This document shows positions 49,287-56,425 of a stretch of DNA of 64,000 nucleotides, piece after piece (positions within the stretch are counted from its first letter, which is position 1; the number at the start of each line of letters is the position of its first letter). The position numbers and the translations under genes are program-made. The notes under the pieces are model-generated. The model was not told the origin of the DNA, ran no database searches, and was given only the letters and a program-made list of their open reading frames with translations. This DNA is from Microbacterium mangrovi. GTDB taxonomy: Bacteria > Actinomycetota > Actinomycetes > Actinomycetales > Microbacteriaceae. The DNA lies in NCBI RefSeq assembly GCF_000802305.1, contig NZ_JTDK01000017.1, positions 62,001-126,000 on the forward strand. Reading direction: 5' to 3'.

Positions 49287-50144
49287 ATGATCCCGAGCCT
49301 CCCGCTCTCGAACGGTCGCGCCATGCCGCAACTCGGGCTCGGGGTCTACCTCGTGTCCGACGTCGCCGTCTGCGAAGCCAGCGTCCTCACCGCACTCGAA
49401 GCCGGATACCGCCTGCTCGACACCGCCGTGCTCTACCGGAACGAACGGGCCGTCGGCCGGGGCATCCGGGCATCCGGCGTCCCCCGCGACGACGTCTTCG
49501 TCACCACCAAGCTGTGGCCCTCGCAGTTCCGGTACGAGAAGGCGGCTCGCGCGATCGACGGATGCCTCGAGCGCCTCGGCACCGGGACCATCGACCTGCT
49601 GCTGCTGCACCAGCCCGTCGGCGACATCCGGGGCGCGTGGCGCGCGCTCGAAGACGCGGTGGATGCCGGCAAGGTGCGCTCCATCGGGGTGAGCAACTTC
49701 ACCGTCGCGGATCTCGACCCGCTGCTGGCGGACGCCCGGATCGCGCCCGCCGTGAACCAGGTGGAGCTGCATCCGTACTGGCAGCAGCCCGACCTCCTGC
49801 CCTACCTGGCCCGGCACGACATCGTCGCCGAAGCCTGGTACCCGCTCGCGCACGGATCGAAGAAGCTCCTCGCCGAGCCGGTGATCGCGACCGCCGCCGC
49901 CGCGCACGGCAAATCGGCGGCGCAGGTGGTGCTGCGGTGGCATCTGCAGCGCGGGTTCGTCGCGATTCCGAAGTCGACCGACCCGGCCCACATCCTGGCG
50001 AACCTCGAGCTGTTCGACTTCGAGCTGACCGACGCCGAGATGGCCGGCATCGACGCCCTCGGCACCGACCGGCCCATGATGCGCGTGCCACGCTGGGCGA
50101 TGGCCGCCGGGATGCCCCTCATGCCGGTGCACCCTTTGCCGTGA
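49287..50144 (+). CDS. Aldo/keto reductase
   Basis: A 285-aa NADPH-dependent aldo/keto reductase with a TIM-barrel fold. The catalytic tetrad is visible: Asp and Tyr in GYRLLDTAVLYRNERAVGRG, Lys in VFVTTKLWPSQF, His in IDLLLLHQPVG. The cofactor region reads VAIPKSTDPAHILANLELFD. It resembles the 2,5-diketo-D-gluconate reductase/YvgN-like group. GAAGGA lies 6 nt before ATG 49287. It reduces aldehydes or ketones; the natural substrate is unknown. Single gene. Confidence 0.93.
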   Translation: MIPSLPLSNGRAMPQLGLGVYLVSDVAVCEASVLTALEAGYRLLDTAVLYRNERAVGRGIRASGVPRDDVFVTTKLWPSQFRYEKAARAIDGCLERLGTGTIDLLLLHQPVGDIRGAWRALEDAVDAGKVRSIGVSNFTVADLDPLLADARIAPAVNQVELHPYWQQPDLLPYLARHDIVAEAWYPLAHGSKKLLAEPVIATAAAAHGKSAAQVVLRWHLQRGFVAIPKSTDPAHILANLELFDFELTDAEMAGIDALGTDRPMMRVPRWAMAAGMPLMPVHPLP

Positions 50145-50203
50145 CGCCGGCGCACGGCCAGGATGCCGGGCGCCGGATGCAGGGAACGGCACGGGATGCC
50201 GGG

Positions 50204-50632
50204 TCAGTGCGGGCCATATGCCTTCGTCGGCATGAACTCGTAGACGAGGCGCTGCTCGTCGACCATGCGGGCGCGGAAGGCATCCTCCTCGAGCTCCTCG
50301 CCGTACCAGGCGAGGGGCCCGGTGGGGCGGCCCTGCATCACGCGGAACAGGTCCACGTTGAGCTGCGGGGCGTCCGGACCGTCGAGGATCGTCACCGTCG
50401 CCTCGATGCTCAGATACGCATATGCCTTGTCGAACACGAACAGCGTGCAGCGCGGATCACGACGCAGTCGCTCCGTGCGGACGCGCCCCGCCGTGCCGCT
50501 GCTGCGCAGCCGCCCGTCGACGAGCGCGACCCCCACCCGCACCGCCTTCGGTCTCCCGTCGTCGGCGACGGTGATCATGGCGGCCGCGTGGTGATTCCGC
50601 AGGAACTCCTGCTGCGTGTCGGTCAGCTCCAT
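50204..50632 (-). CDS. Pyridoxamine-5'-phosphate-oxidase-like flavin/F420 protein
   Basis: A 142-aa split-barrel protein of the PNPOx-like/F420-dependent superfamily (HHAAAMITVADDGRPKAVRV, then RTERLRRDPRCTLFVFDKAY and EATVTILDGPDAPQLNVDLF). Such proteins bind FMN or F420 and act as reductases of small substrates. A Gly-rich tail is absent. ATG 50632 starts MELTDTQQ. The gene lies 37 nt downstream of the carboxymuconolactone-decarboxylase-like gene on the same strand, and both follow a MarR regulator, so a stress or detoxification operon is likely. Confidence 0.85.
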   Translation of the reverse strand: MELTDTQQEFLRNHHAAAMITVADDGRPKAVRVGVALVDGRLRSSGTAGRVRTERLRRDPRCTLFVFDKAYAYLSIEATVTILDGPDAPQLNVDLFRVMQGRPTGPLAWYGEELEEDAFRARMVDEQRLVYEFMPTKAYGPH

Positions 50633-50669
50633 GGGTGCCTCCGGTGGTCGGTCGTCCTCGTCGCCCGGC

Positions 50670-51155
50670 TCAGGACGCCGGCTCGTAGCTGCCGGGCTCC
50701 CAGCAGCGGGTGGTGACGCCGATGCGGTTCCAGGCGTTGATCGTCACGAGCAGCGAGATCAGCTGGGCGAGTTCGTCCGGTGCGAACTGCTGGGCGGCGG
50801 CGTCGAAGACATCGGCCGGCACGTGCCCGTCGGTGAGCACCGTGACCGCCTCGGTCAGCGCGAACGCAGCCTGCTCGCGGGGGGAGAACCAGTCGGTCTC
50901 CCGCCAGGCCGGCAGGGCGTCGAGCCGCTGCTGGGTCTCGCCGCCGGCGCGGGCATCCTTCGCGTGCATGTCGATGCAGTACGCGCAGCCGTTGATGGTG
51001 GATGCGTGCAGGCGCACCAGCTCGCGCAGCGACGGCTCGAGGCCGAGGCCCGCGACGGCATCCAACCGGCTCATCGCCGAACTGAACCGGGGCACCAGCG
51101 CGTCGAAGTCGAGGCGGGGCGTGCTGTTCGGACCGGGCGTGGGAGGTGTGATCAT
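50670..51155 (-). CDS. Carboxymuconolactone-decarboxylase/AhpD-like protein
   Basis: A 161-aa CMD-family protein. The redox-type CxxC with a distal His is NGCAYCIDMHAKDARAGG, which marks AhpD-like alkylhydroperoxidases rather than the decarboxylase proper. LREQAAFALTEAVTVLT-like helices and VTINAWNRIGVTTRCW complete the fold. It probably reduces peroxides. It belongs to a minus-strand run with a PNPOx-like protein downstream and marR/SRPBCC genes upstream. The gap to marR is 38 nt. Confidence 0.88.
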   Translation of the reverse strand: MITPPTPGPNSTPRLDFDALVPRFSSAMSRLDAVAGLGLEPSLRELVRLHASTINGCAYCIDMHAKDARAGGETQQRLDALPAWRETDWFSPREQAAFALTEAVTVLTDGHVPADVFDAAAQQFAPDELAQLISLLVTINAWNRIGVTTRCWEPGSYEPAS

Positions 51156-51193
51156 TCTGCGATCCTCTCAAGCCCGGTCGTTCGACGCGCCGC

Positions 51194-51646
51194 TCACGCG
51201 CGGTGGTCGAGAACTCCCAGGCACCGGGTGAAGGTCGCCAGGTCCGGACCGTCGAGCGCGGCGAAGTAGGCGCGATCGGCGGCTTCGACATCGGCATTCG
51301 CCCGGTTCGCGAGCGCCGCCCCGGTCGGCGTGGGGGCGAGCGCCACCGCCCGCCCGTCGGTGGGATGCGGCATCCGCGTCACGAATCCCTTCGCTTCGAG
51401 GGTCCGGATCACCTGCGACGTCATCATCACGTCGGTGCCGGCGTGCGCGGCGAGGTCGCGCTGGGTGACCGGGTCGGCGGCATCCATCCAGGTGAGGGAT
51501 GCCAGCAGCACGAACTGCACGTGGGTGAGATCGTGCGGCACGAGCGCGGCGCGCACGGCGCGCTGCCACGCGTTCGTCACGCGCCACAGGGCCAGGCCCG
51601 GACTGTCGGATGCCTCCCCGAACTGCGAGTCGAGCGCCGGGGTCAC
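51194..51646 (-). CDS. MarR-family transcriptional regulator
   Basis: A 150-aa winged-helix regulator of the MarR family. The recognition part reads TQRDLAAHAGTDVMMTSQVI and the wing GFVTRMPHPTDGRAVALAPT. GTG 51646 overlaps the stop of the SRPBCC gene (GTGA), so both are coupled. It probably controls this four-gene unit; the repeated TAGTAT motif upstream of the first gene (52079-52097) is a good candidate for its operator. Confidence 0.9.
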   Translation of the reverse strand: MTPALDSQFGEASDSPGLALWRVTNAWQRAVRAALVPHDLTHVQFVLLASLTWMDAADPVTQRDLAAHAGTDVMMTSQVIRTLEAKGFVTRMPHPTDGRAVALAPTPTGAALANRANADVEAADRAYFAALDGPDLATFTRCLGVLDHRA

Positions 51647-52062
51647 GGGCGCGACTCGGCCGCCGCGAGGAGCTCCGCCATGGCGACGGGGAAGTCGCCG
51701 CTGATCTGCGGCCCGAGCTCCGGGCCGACCTCGTCGGACCCGTCGCCGGTGATCTCGAGCGTGTGCGTGACCCGGGTGCCCCCGTCGTGCGCGGCCAGCG
51801 TGTGACGGAAGGTGAGCGTCAGGTCGCCGAACACGGTCTGGTCGGCGTACACGCGGACCGGGTCGAGTTCGACGATGGTCGAGGTCATCGACTCCTGGCC
51901 CTGCGGCGTGACGGTGAGGGTGGTGCCGGCCGCGAACGGACCGTGCAGCTCGAACGAGTCCGAGTTCGGTCCGAGCGGGATGCCGGAGTGCAGAGCCGTC
52001 AGGGCATCCCAGACGTCCTCGGGCGTCGCGGTCGTGGTGACGTCGTAGCTTGTCGTCCACAT
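51643..52062 (-). CDS. SRPBCC/START-like ligand-binding protein
   Basis: A 139-aa Bet-v1/SRPBCC-fold protein, which usually binds a hydrophobic ligand or modifies polyketide-type molecules. Beta strands alternate with helices: MWTTSYDVTTTATPEDVWDA, LTLTFRHTLAAHDGGTRVTH and PQISGDFPVAMAELLAAAES. It heads the minus-strand operon with marR, an AhpD-like and perhaps a PNPOx-like gene. GGGAGG stands 6-7 nt before ATG 52062. The ligand is unknown. Confidence 0.82.
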   Translation of the reverse strand: MWTTSYDVTTTATPEDVWDALTALHSGIPLGPNSDSFELHGPFAAGTTLTVTPQGQESMTSTIVELDPVRVYADQTVFGDLTLTFRHTLAAHDGGTRVTHTLEITGDGSDEVGPELGPQISGDFPVAMAELLAAAESRP

Positions 52063-52078
52063 GGTGGGCCTCCCGAAC

Positions 52079-52100
52079 TAGTATGTGCGCTTAGTATATG
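52079..52100 (-). promoter_or_regulatory. TAGTAT direct repeat at the marR operon promoter
   Basis: TAGTAT at 52079-52084 and 52092-52097 (period 13 bp) lie 17-35 nt upstream of the first start codon of the SRPBCC-marR unit. Read on the minus strand they give TATACT-like and CATACT -10 hexamers, so a regulator bound here would block RNA polymerase. I infer a MarR autoregulation site. Confidence 0.5.
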
Positions 52101-52183
52101 CCCGTCCGCCCGACGGGTTCAAGTGCCAAGTTCTGCGGGTGGAACGGCAGTTCTTGGCACCCGAACCGGTGCCCGGGGTGGCC

Positions 52184-52265
52184 GAGAACAGGAACATGGC
52201 CGAGAACAGGCCGGATCGGCCGGCATCCTCCTGTTCTGGGCCATCTGCCTGTTTCCGGCCGAGCC
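52184..52265. repeat. 82-bp hairpin repeat, left copy, flanking the secreted-peptide operon
   Basis: Left arm GAGAACAGGAACATGGCCGA then GAACAGG; right arm CCTGTTCTGGGCCATCTGCC then TGTT. The arms pair over about 27 positions with one small bulge region. The second copy (56218-56299) differs at 4 of 82 positions. The rest of the 352-bp gap 52063-52414 holds the TAGTAT operator and the tandem ACTCAAT promoter. Confidence 0.88.
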
Positions 52266-52306
52266 GCCAGGCCTTGCGACCGGTCGCACAGATTTTGCCG
52301 CGGACT

Positions 52307-52376
52307 ACTCAATTTGCCTTGGAACGCACTCAATCTCATCGATCCGACGAGGCTGCGGGCCCGCTGCGCGTTTACT
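52307..52376 (+). promoter_or_regulatory. Tandem ACTCAAT promoter element upstream of the secreted-peptide operon
   Basis: ACTCAAT (52307-52313), 14 nt, ACTCAAT (52328-52334), 36 nt, TTTACT (52371-52376). The start codon of the small secreted peptide lies 38 nt further on, with GGGAGAG as ribosome binding site. Confidence 0.62.
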
Positions 52377-52414
52377 GGTGCCGGACAGGTGATCGACCCA
52401 AGGGAGAGAACATC

Positions 52415-52726
52415 GTGAAGAAGTCATCGATCAGAGTCGGCGCGGCCGCCGTCGTCACCGCAGTACTCATGGCAGCCGGTTCGTCTGCCGCCTCGGCGCT
52501 CATCCTCGACCAGGGCTCGACATCGTGCCCGAGCATCAAGCACGTGTACGTCTATTCGGACGCCAACGGGACCGTGAGTCACTACGCAGGTGACATCCTG
52601 ATCGGTCAGTACAACAACAAGAGCACCTACCGTTATCACTCGAGCAACTCGTGGCGTCAGTCGACGAGGTGGGGCGTGGCCGGGACCGGCAGCAAGTACT
52701 ACGACGGCGCATTGTGCAGCTGGTAG
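52415..52726 (+). CDS. Small secreted two-cysteine peptide, possibly lactococcin-972-like bacteriocin
   Basis: A 103-aa precursor: a Sec signal (VKKSSIRVGAAAVVTAVLMA, cleavage near ASA-LI at about 29), then a mature peptide of about 70 residues rich in Tyr, Ser, Asn and Trp (GQYNNKSTYRYHSSNSWRQS, WGVAGTGSKYYDGALCSW). Two cysteines lie near its ends. Length, Tyr/His/Asn-rich core, a Trp followed by Ala/Gly, and a YY...W C-terminus recall lactococcin 972, but Lcn972 has no cysteines, so the match is tentative. AAGGGAGAG precedes GTG 52415. The exporter-like genes downstream support a peptide toxin or signal role. Confidence 0.6.
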   Translation: MKKSSIRVGAAAVVTAVLMAAGSSAASALILDQGSTSCPSIKHVYVYSDANGTVSHYAGDILIGQYNNKSTYRYHSSNSWRQSTRWGVAGTGSKYYDGALCSW

Positions 52727-53328
52727 TTCGCGCGGCGCCCGCGGCCCTGGTCATCGGTGCGGTCATCGCCTTCACGGGTTGTGCACCGCACAACCCGCAG
52801 GGCACGAGCGCCTTCGACTCCAAGACAGCGCGATACGTGGCAGAGCAAGCAAAGCTGTACGCCCAGGGCATGCGGATCAAGGACCCTCCGACGGTCAAGC
52901 TGGTTAGATTCGTCCTTCCGGACGAATGGGCTCCGGCTCAGGTGCAGTGTCTGCGGAAGGCAGGATTTCACGTCGGGCTCACCCCGGACGGCGAAGGGGT
53001 GAGCTTCCCGCGGTTCGGCGACAAGGCATTCGAAGACCAACTGAGGTTGGCGAGTTACACCTGCCAGGTCGAGTACATGGTCCCGGCGAAGTACCAGGCT
53101 CCGCTGACTCGCGCGCAGCTCCATCGCCTGTACGTGTATCGGTCGACCGAGCTTGTTCGCTGTCTCGAGGGACTGGGACACGCCCCCGCGGTACGAGCCC
53201 CGAGCGAGTCGTACTTCGTGGAGACCAAGGGTGCGTGGACCCCCTACGCGAGCGCATCGATCCCGGACAGCGACCTTCGGCGAACGACACGCGCGTGTCC
53301 CCAGGACCCGGCCGATCTGTACCGATAG
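52714..53328 (+). CDS. Lipoprotein of unknown function, overlapping the secreted-peptide gene
   Basis: A 204-aa lipoprotein; the signal ends in LVIGAVIAFTGC (Cys about 22). The mature part has four further cysteines (VQCLRKAGFHVGLTPDG, SYTCQVEYMVPAKY, VRCLEGLG, TRACPQDP) and the segment TARYVAEQAKLYAQGM. No family recognised. GTG 52714 overlaps the 3' end of the peptide gene by 13 nt, so translation is probably coupled; earlier in-frame starts would lie inside that gene. It could protect the producer or help present the peptide, which is inference from position. Confidence 0.62.
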   Translation: MQLVVRAAPAALVIGAVIAFTGCAPHNPQGTSAFDSKTARYVAEQAKLYAQGMRIKDPPTVKLVRFVLPDEWAPAQVQCLRKAGFHVGLTPDGEGVSFPRFGDKAFEDQLRLASYTCQVEYMVPAKYQAPLTRAQLHRLYVYRSTELVRCLEGLGHAPAVRAPSESYFVETKGAWTPYASASIPDSDLRRTTRACPQDPADLYR

Positions 53329-53343
53329 GTCGCGCTGCCCCTC

Positions 53344-54459
53344 ATGAGAAGTCGTGCCGGTGATGACCCCGAGCGAACCGCTGATGGGGTCCGTCGAGTC
53401 GTCCCGATGTGGTTTGCCATCGTGCTGGTCGGGGTTCTCGGGGTGGTCGCCGGGTCATGGGCGCTCGTCACCGTCCTCCGGCCCGTTTCGGACCCCTCGA
53501 CCGTCGCCAAGTACACCTATGCCCGCGTGACCGCAGGAAAAGTGGGGCAGACCTTGAACCTCGATGTGGTCGCCCGATGGACGTCGACGCTCGCCGGATC
53601 GAACCGGGCGGCAGGCGTGGTGACGAGTGTCGACATCAAACCCGGTCAGCTCATCGCTTCCGGCCAAGTCCTGTACTCGGTCGATCTGCGCCCGGTCGTC
53701 GCCGCGCGCGGCTCGGTCCCGACATTCCGCGCGATCGGGCCGCACACCAGTGGGCGCGACGTTTCCCAGTTGCAGAGGATGCTCACCGCGACGCGCTTCT
53801 ACGCCGGCCCGATCGACGGAACCGCCGGGGCCGGAACAGTGGCCGCGATCAAGGCCTGGCAGAAGTCGCGCGGCGAGGATGCCACCGGAACGGTCGAACG
53901 GGGCGACGTGATCTTCCTCCCTTCTCTTCCGGCTCGCGTCACGCTCGACACGAAGGTCGTCAGCCGAGGCGCAAGCCTGGCCGGCGGCGAACCGGTACTC
54001 CAAGAGTTGCCCGCCGCGCCTCGATTCACGCTCGCGCTGACCACGGCGCAGGCAGCGCTCCTGACGAGCGGAACCCGGGTCGACGTCACCGCCCCGGGCG
54101 GCGCGGTGTGGCACGGAGTCTCCGGCGAGCAGGTATCCGATCAGCAGACCGAGATCGTCACGGTCTCTGTCGACGGACCCAAGGGGGCGGTGCTGTGCGG
54201 GCGAGACTGCGACCGCATCCCTCCCGAGGGCGAGACGCGCTTGTCATCCTCGGTCCTCGTCGTACCGACTGTTTGGGGGCTCGTCGTCCCCTCGTCGGCG
54301 CTCGTGACCGGAGCGGATGGGAAGGTCGCCGTCATCACCGATCACGGCACCCGTCGTCCAGTCAGGGTGAGGACGTCTGCGGAGGGGATGTCCGTGATCG
54401 ACGGAGTGCGCGCGGGCGAGCGCGTCCGCGTTCCCGGCGGCGACGCGGTGCCCCAGTGA
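53344..54459 (+). CDS. Membrane-fusion (HlyD/MacA-like) protein with peptidoglycan-binding domain
   Basis: A 371-aa protein with one N-terminal membrane helix (WFAIVLVGVLGVVAGSWALV), a split lipoyl/biotinyl-like region (GVVTSVDIKPGQLIASGQVL), and an inserted peptidoglycan-binding domain (SGRDVSQLQRMLTATRFYAG with GTVAAIKAWQKSRG). The C-terminal beta-barrel contains LVVPTVWGLVVPSSALVTGA. This is the actinobacterial version of a MacA adaptor. With the ABC ATPase and permease it would form a MacAB-like exporter for the small peptide. Its stop overlaps the ATPase start (GTGA). Confidence 0.8.
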   Translation: MRSRAGDDPERTADGVRRVVPMWFAIVLVGVLGVVAGSWALVTVLRPVSDPSTVAKYTYARVTAGKVGQTLNLDVVARWTSTLAGSNRAAGVVTSVDIKPGQLIASGQVLYSVDLRPVVAARGSVPTFRAIGPHTSGRDVSQLQRMLTATRFYAGPIDGTAGAGTVAAIKAWQKSRGEDATGTVERGDVIFLPSLPARVTLDTKVVSRGASLAGGEPVLQELPAAPRFTLALTTAQAALLTSGTRVDVTAPGGAVWHGVSGEQVSDQQTEIVTVSVDGPKGAVLCGRDCDRIPPEGETRLSSSVLVVPTVWGLVVPSSALVTGADGKVAVITDHGTRRPVRVRTSAEGMSVIDGVRAGERVRVPGGDAVPQ

Positions 54460-55097
54460 AACCGGTGATCGAGGCGCGCGAACTCGGGTTCGATTGGTCG
54501 CCCCGGATGCCTGTGCTCGACAACTGGTCGGCCGCATTCGAGTCGGGCACGATGACCGCGCTCACGGGGCCGTCGGGGCGCGGAAAGTCCACGCTGTTGT
54601 ATCTGCTCGGGTTGATGCTCCGCCCGACACACGGTCAGGTGCTGATCGACGGTGAACCCGCATCCGCCCTGCCTGACGCCGCCCGTGCGCGCATCCGCTC
54701 CGCGCGCTTCGGCTTCGTCTTCCAGGATGCCGCACTCGACTCGACCCGCACCGTGATCGACAACGTGACCGAAGTCGCCCTCTACCGCGGCGACGACCGT
54801 CAGGCGTGCGCACATCGCGCGCGAGAACTCCTCGAACGATTCAGCGTCGACGTTCCGCCGCTCCGCAAGCCGACGCAGGTGTCCGGCGGCCAGGCTCAGC
54901 GCATCGCGCTGTGCCGCGCATTGCTGAGCCGGCCGCTCATCCTTCTCGCCGATGAGCCGACCGGAAACCTCGACCCGGCGACGACGAGGACCGTGGTGGG
55001 CGCCCTCGCCGAGCACGCGCACAGCGGTGCGACGGTGATCGTCGTCACTCACTCGCCGGCGGTCGCCGCGGCATGCGATCGGGAGATCCCGCTGTGA
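54456..55097 (+). CDS. ABC transporter ATP-binding protein (MacB/LolD type)
   Basis: A 213-aa ATPase. Walker A is GPSGRGKST, Q-loop FGFVFQDAALDS, signature VSGGQAQRIALCRAL, Walker B LILLADEPTGNLD, and the H-loop VVTHS. Residues and length are normal for the MacB/LolD group. GTG 54456 overlaps the adaptor stop, and its stop overlaps the permease start (GTGA on both sides). It energises the adjacent FtsX-type permease. Confidence 0.92.
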   Translation: MKPVIEARELGFDWSPRMPVLDNWSAAFESGTMTALTGPSGRGKSTLLYLLGLMLRPTHGQVLIDGEPASALPDAARARIRSARFGFVFQDAALDSTRTVIDNVTEVALYRGDDRQACAHRARELLERFSVDVPPLRKPTQVSGGQAQRIALCRALLSRPLILLADEPTGNLDPATTRTVVGALAEHAHSGATVIVVTHSPAVAAACDREIPL

Positions 55098-56188
55098 AGC
55101 ACCAGCGACCCCTGTTGCGCGAAGCCGTGAAATCCGCGCGGTCGGCGCCGGTCGCATCCACACTCACGATGCTGATCATCGCCGGCATGGTGCTCGCCGT
55201 CATGCTGACCACCGGTCGCACCGTCGGCGCTGAGGACAAGGTGCTGGCTTCGATCGACTCGGCCGGGACGCGAACGATCCTGGTCCGCGCCGAACCCGGT
55301 GCGGGCCTGACGACCGACGTGCTCCGCAGGCTCTCGCACATCGAGGGGATCAGCTGGGCCGGAGCGTTCTCGGAGGCGATCGACGCCACCAATGCGCGTA
55401 TTCCCGACGGCACCCGCGTCCCTGTGCGCCTCGTGTACGGTGCCGGTCTGGGCTCGCTCGGCATCCCTCCCGCCGCGCCCGCCCGGCTCGCGTACGCCTC
55501 GCAGGAGGCGCTCGCTCAGCTCGGGCTGCCTGATGTGGCGGGAGGTATCACGCTGACCGACGGCACGACTTACGGCATCGGCGGCCGCATCACGACTCCC
55601 GAGTTCCTCGCCGACTTCGAACCGGTCGTCGTCCTTCCCGAGCCTGCCCCCCGAGCTCCGCAGGCCGTCAGTCTGCTCCTGATCGTCGCGGCCCATCCCG
55701 AACTCGTCGGCGCACTCACCGACGCGGTCACGTCGGTCCTCGCGCCAACCGATCCGACGAAACTCACGATCCAGACCAGCGAAACGCTCGCGCACCTTCG
55801 ATCGATCATCCAGGCCCAGCTCGGCGGCTTCTCGCGCCAGCTTCTCATCGGCCTGCTGATCGTCACCGGCATCCTGGTCTGCGTCATCCTCTCCGGGCTC
55901 GTGATGCTGCGGCGCAAGGACTTCGGGCGGCGCCGAGCGCTCGGTGCCACGCGCACCTTCATCCTCGGGCTGCTGCTCTTTCAGACGACCGTTCTCGCCC
56001 TTGCGGGCATCACTCTCGGAGCGGTGAGCGCTGTCGCCCTCCTCCTTGTCGCGGGTGACCCGCTGCCCAGGGCGGCCTTCACGATCGCCCTCTGCGTACT
56101 CACGCTCCTCACCGCGGTCGTCGCAGCGCTCCTGCCCGCCATCGTCGCGAGCAGGCGAGAGCCGATTCGCGAACTGCGCGTTCCGTAG
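55094..56188 (+). CDS. ABC transporter permease (FtsX/MacB type)
   Basis: A 364-aa permease with one N-terminal helix (VASTLTMLIIAGMVLAVMLT), a large extracytoplasmic domain (about 50-235), and three C-terminal helices (LLIGLLIVTGILVCVILSGL, ILGLLLFQTTVLALAGITLG, CVLTLLTAVVAALLPAIVAS). This is the MacB/FtsX topology. In the last loop RRRALGATRTFIL is the usual coupling motif. It ends the operon 30 nt before the second 82-bp hairpin repeat. Confidence 0.9.
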   Translation: MKHQRPLLREAVKSARSAPVASTLTMLIIAGMVLAVMLTTGRTVGAEDKVLASIDSAGTRTILVRAEPGAGLTTDVLRRLSHIEGISWAGAFSEAIDATNARIPDGTRVPVRLVYGAGLGSLGIPPAAPARLAYASQEALAQLGLPDVAGGITLTDGTTYGIGGRITTPEFLADFEPVVVLPEPAPRAPQAVSLLLIVAAHPELVGALTDAVTSVLAPTDPTKLTIQTSETLAHLRSIIQAQLGGFSRQLLIGLLIVTGILVCVILSGLVMLRRKDFGRRRALGATRTFILGLLLFQTTVLALAGITLGAVSAVALLLVAGDPLPRAAFTIALCVLTLLTAVVAALLPAIVASRREPIRELRVP

Positions 56189-56217
56189 ACGCGTGTGTGC
56201 CTCGAGCCTGAGCGGCT

Positions 56218-56299
56218 GAGAACAGGAACATGGCCGAGAACAGGCCGGATCGGGCGGCATCCTCCTGTTCTGGGTCATCTGCCTGTTCTCGGCCGAGCC
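56218..56299. repeat. 82-bp hairpin repeat, right copy
   Basis: Direct-orientation copy of 52184-52265 (78 of 82 bases equal), 4034 bp away. It is immediately followed by three 14-bp tandem units AGCCTGTCGCCCCG (56296-56338). Confidence 0.88.
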
Positions 56300-56425
56300 T
56301 GTCGCCCCGAGCCTGTCGCCCCGGGCCTGTCGCCCCGGGCCGGACGACGACGAAACGGTGACGGGTCGGTGAACGGTGGGCGAAATGGGGTGGAGGCATC
56401 CCTCGGGCTTCCTAGGCTGGCGGGC

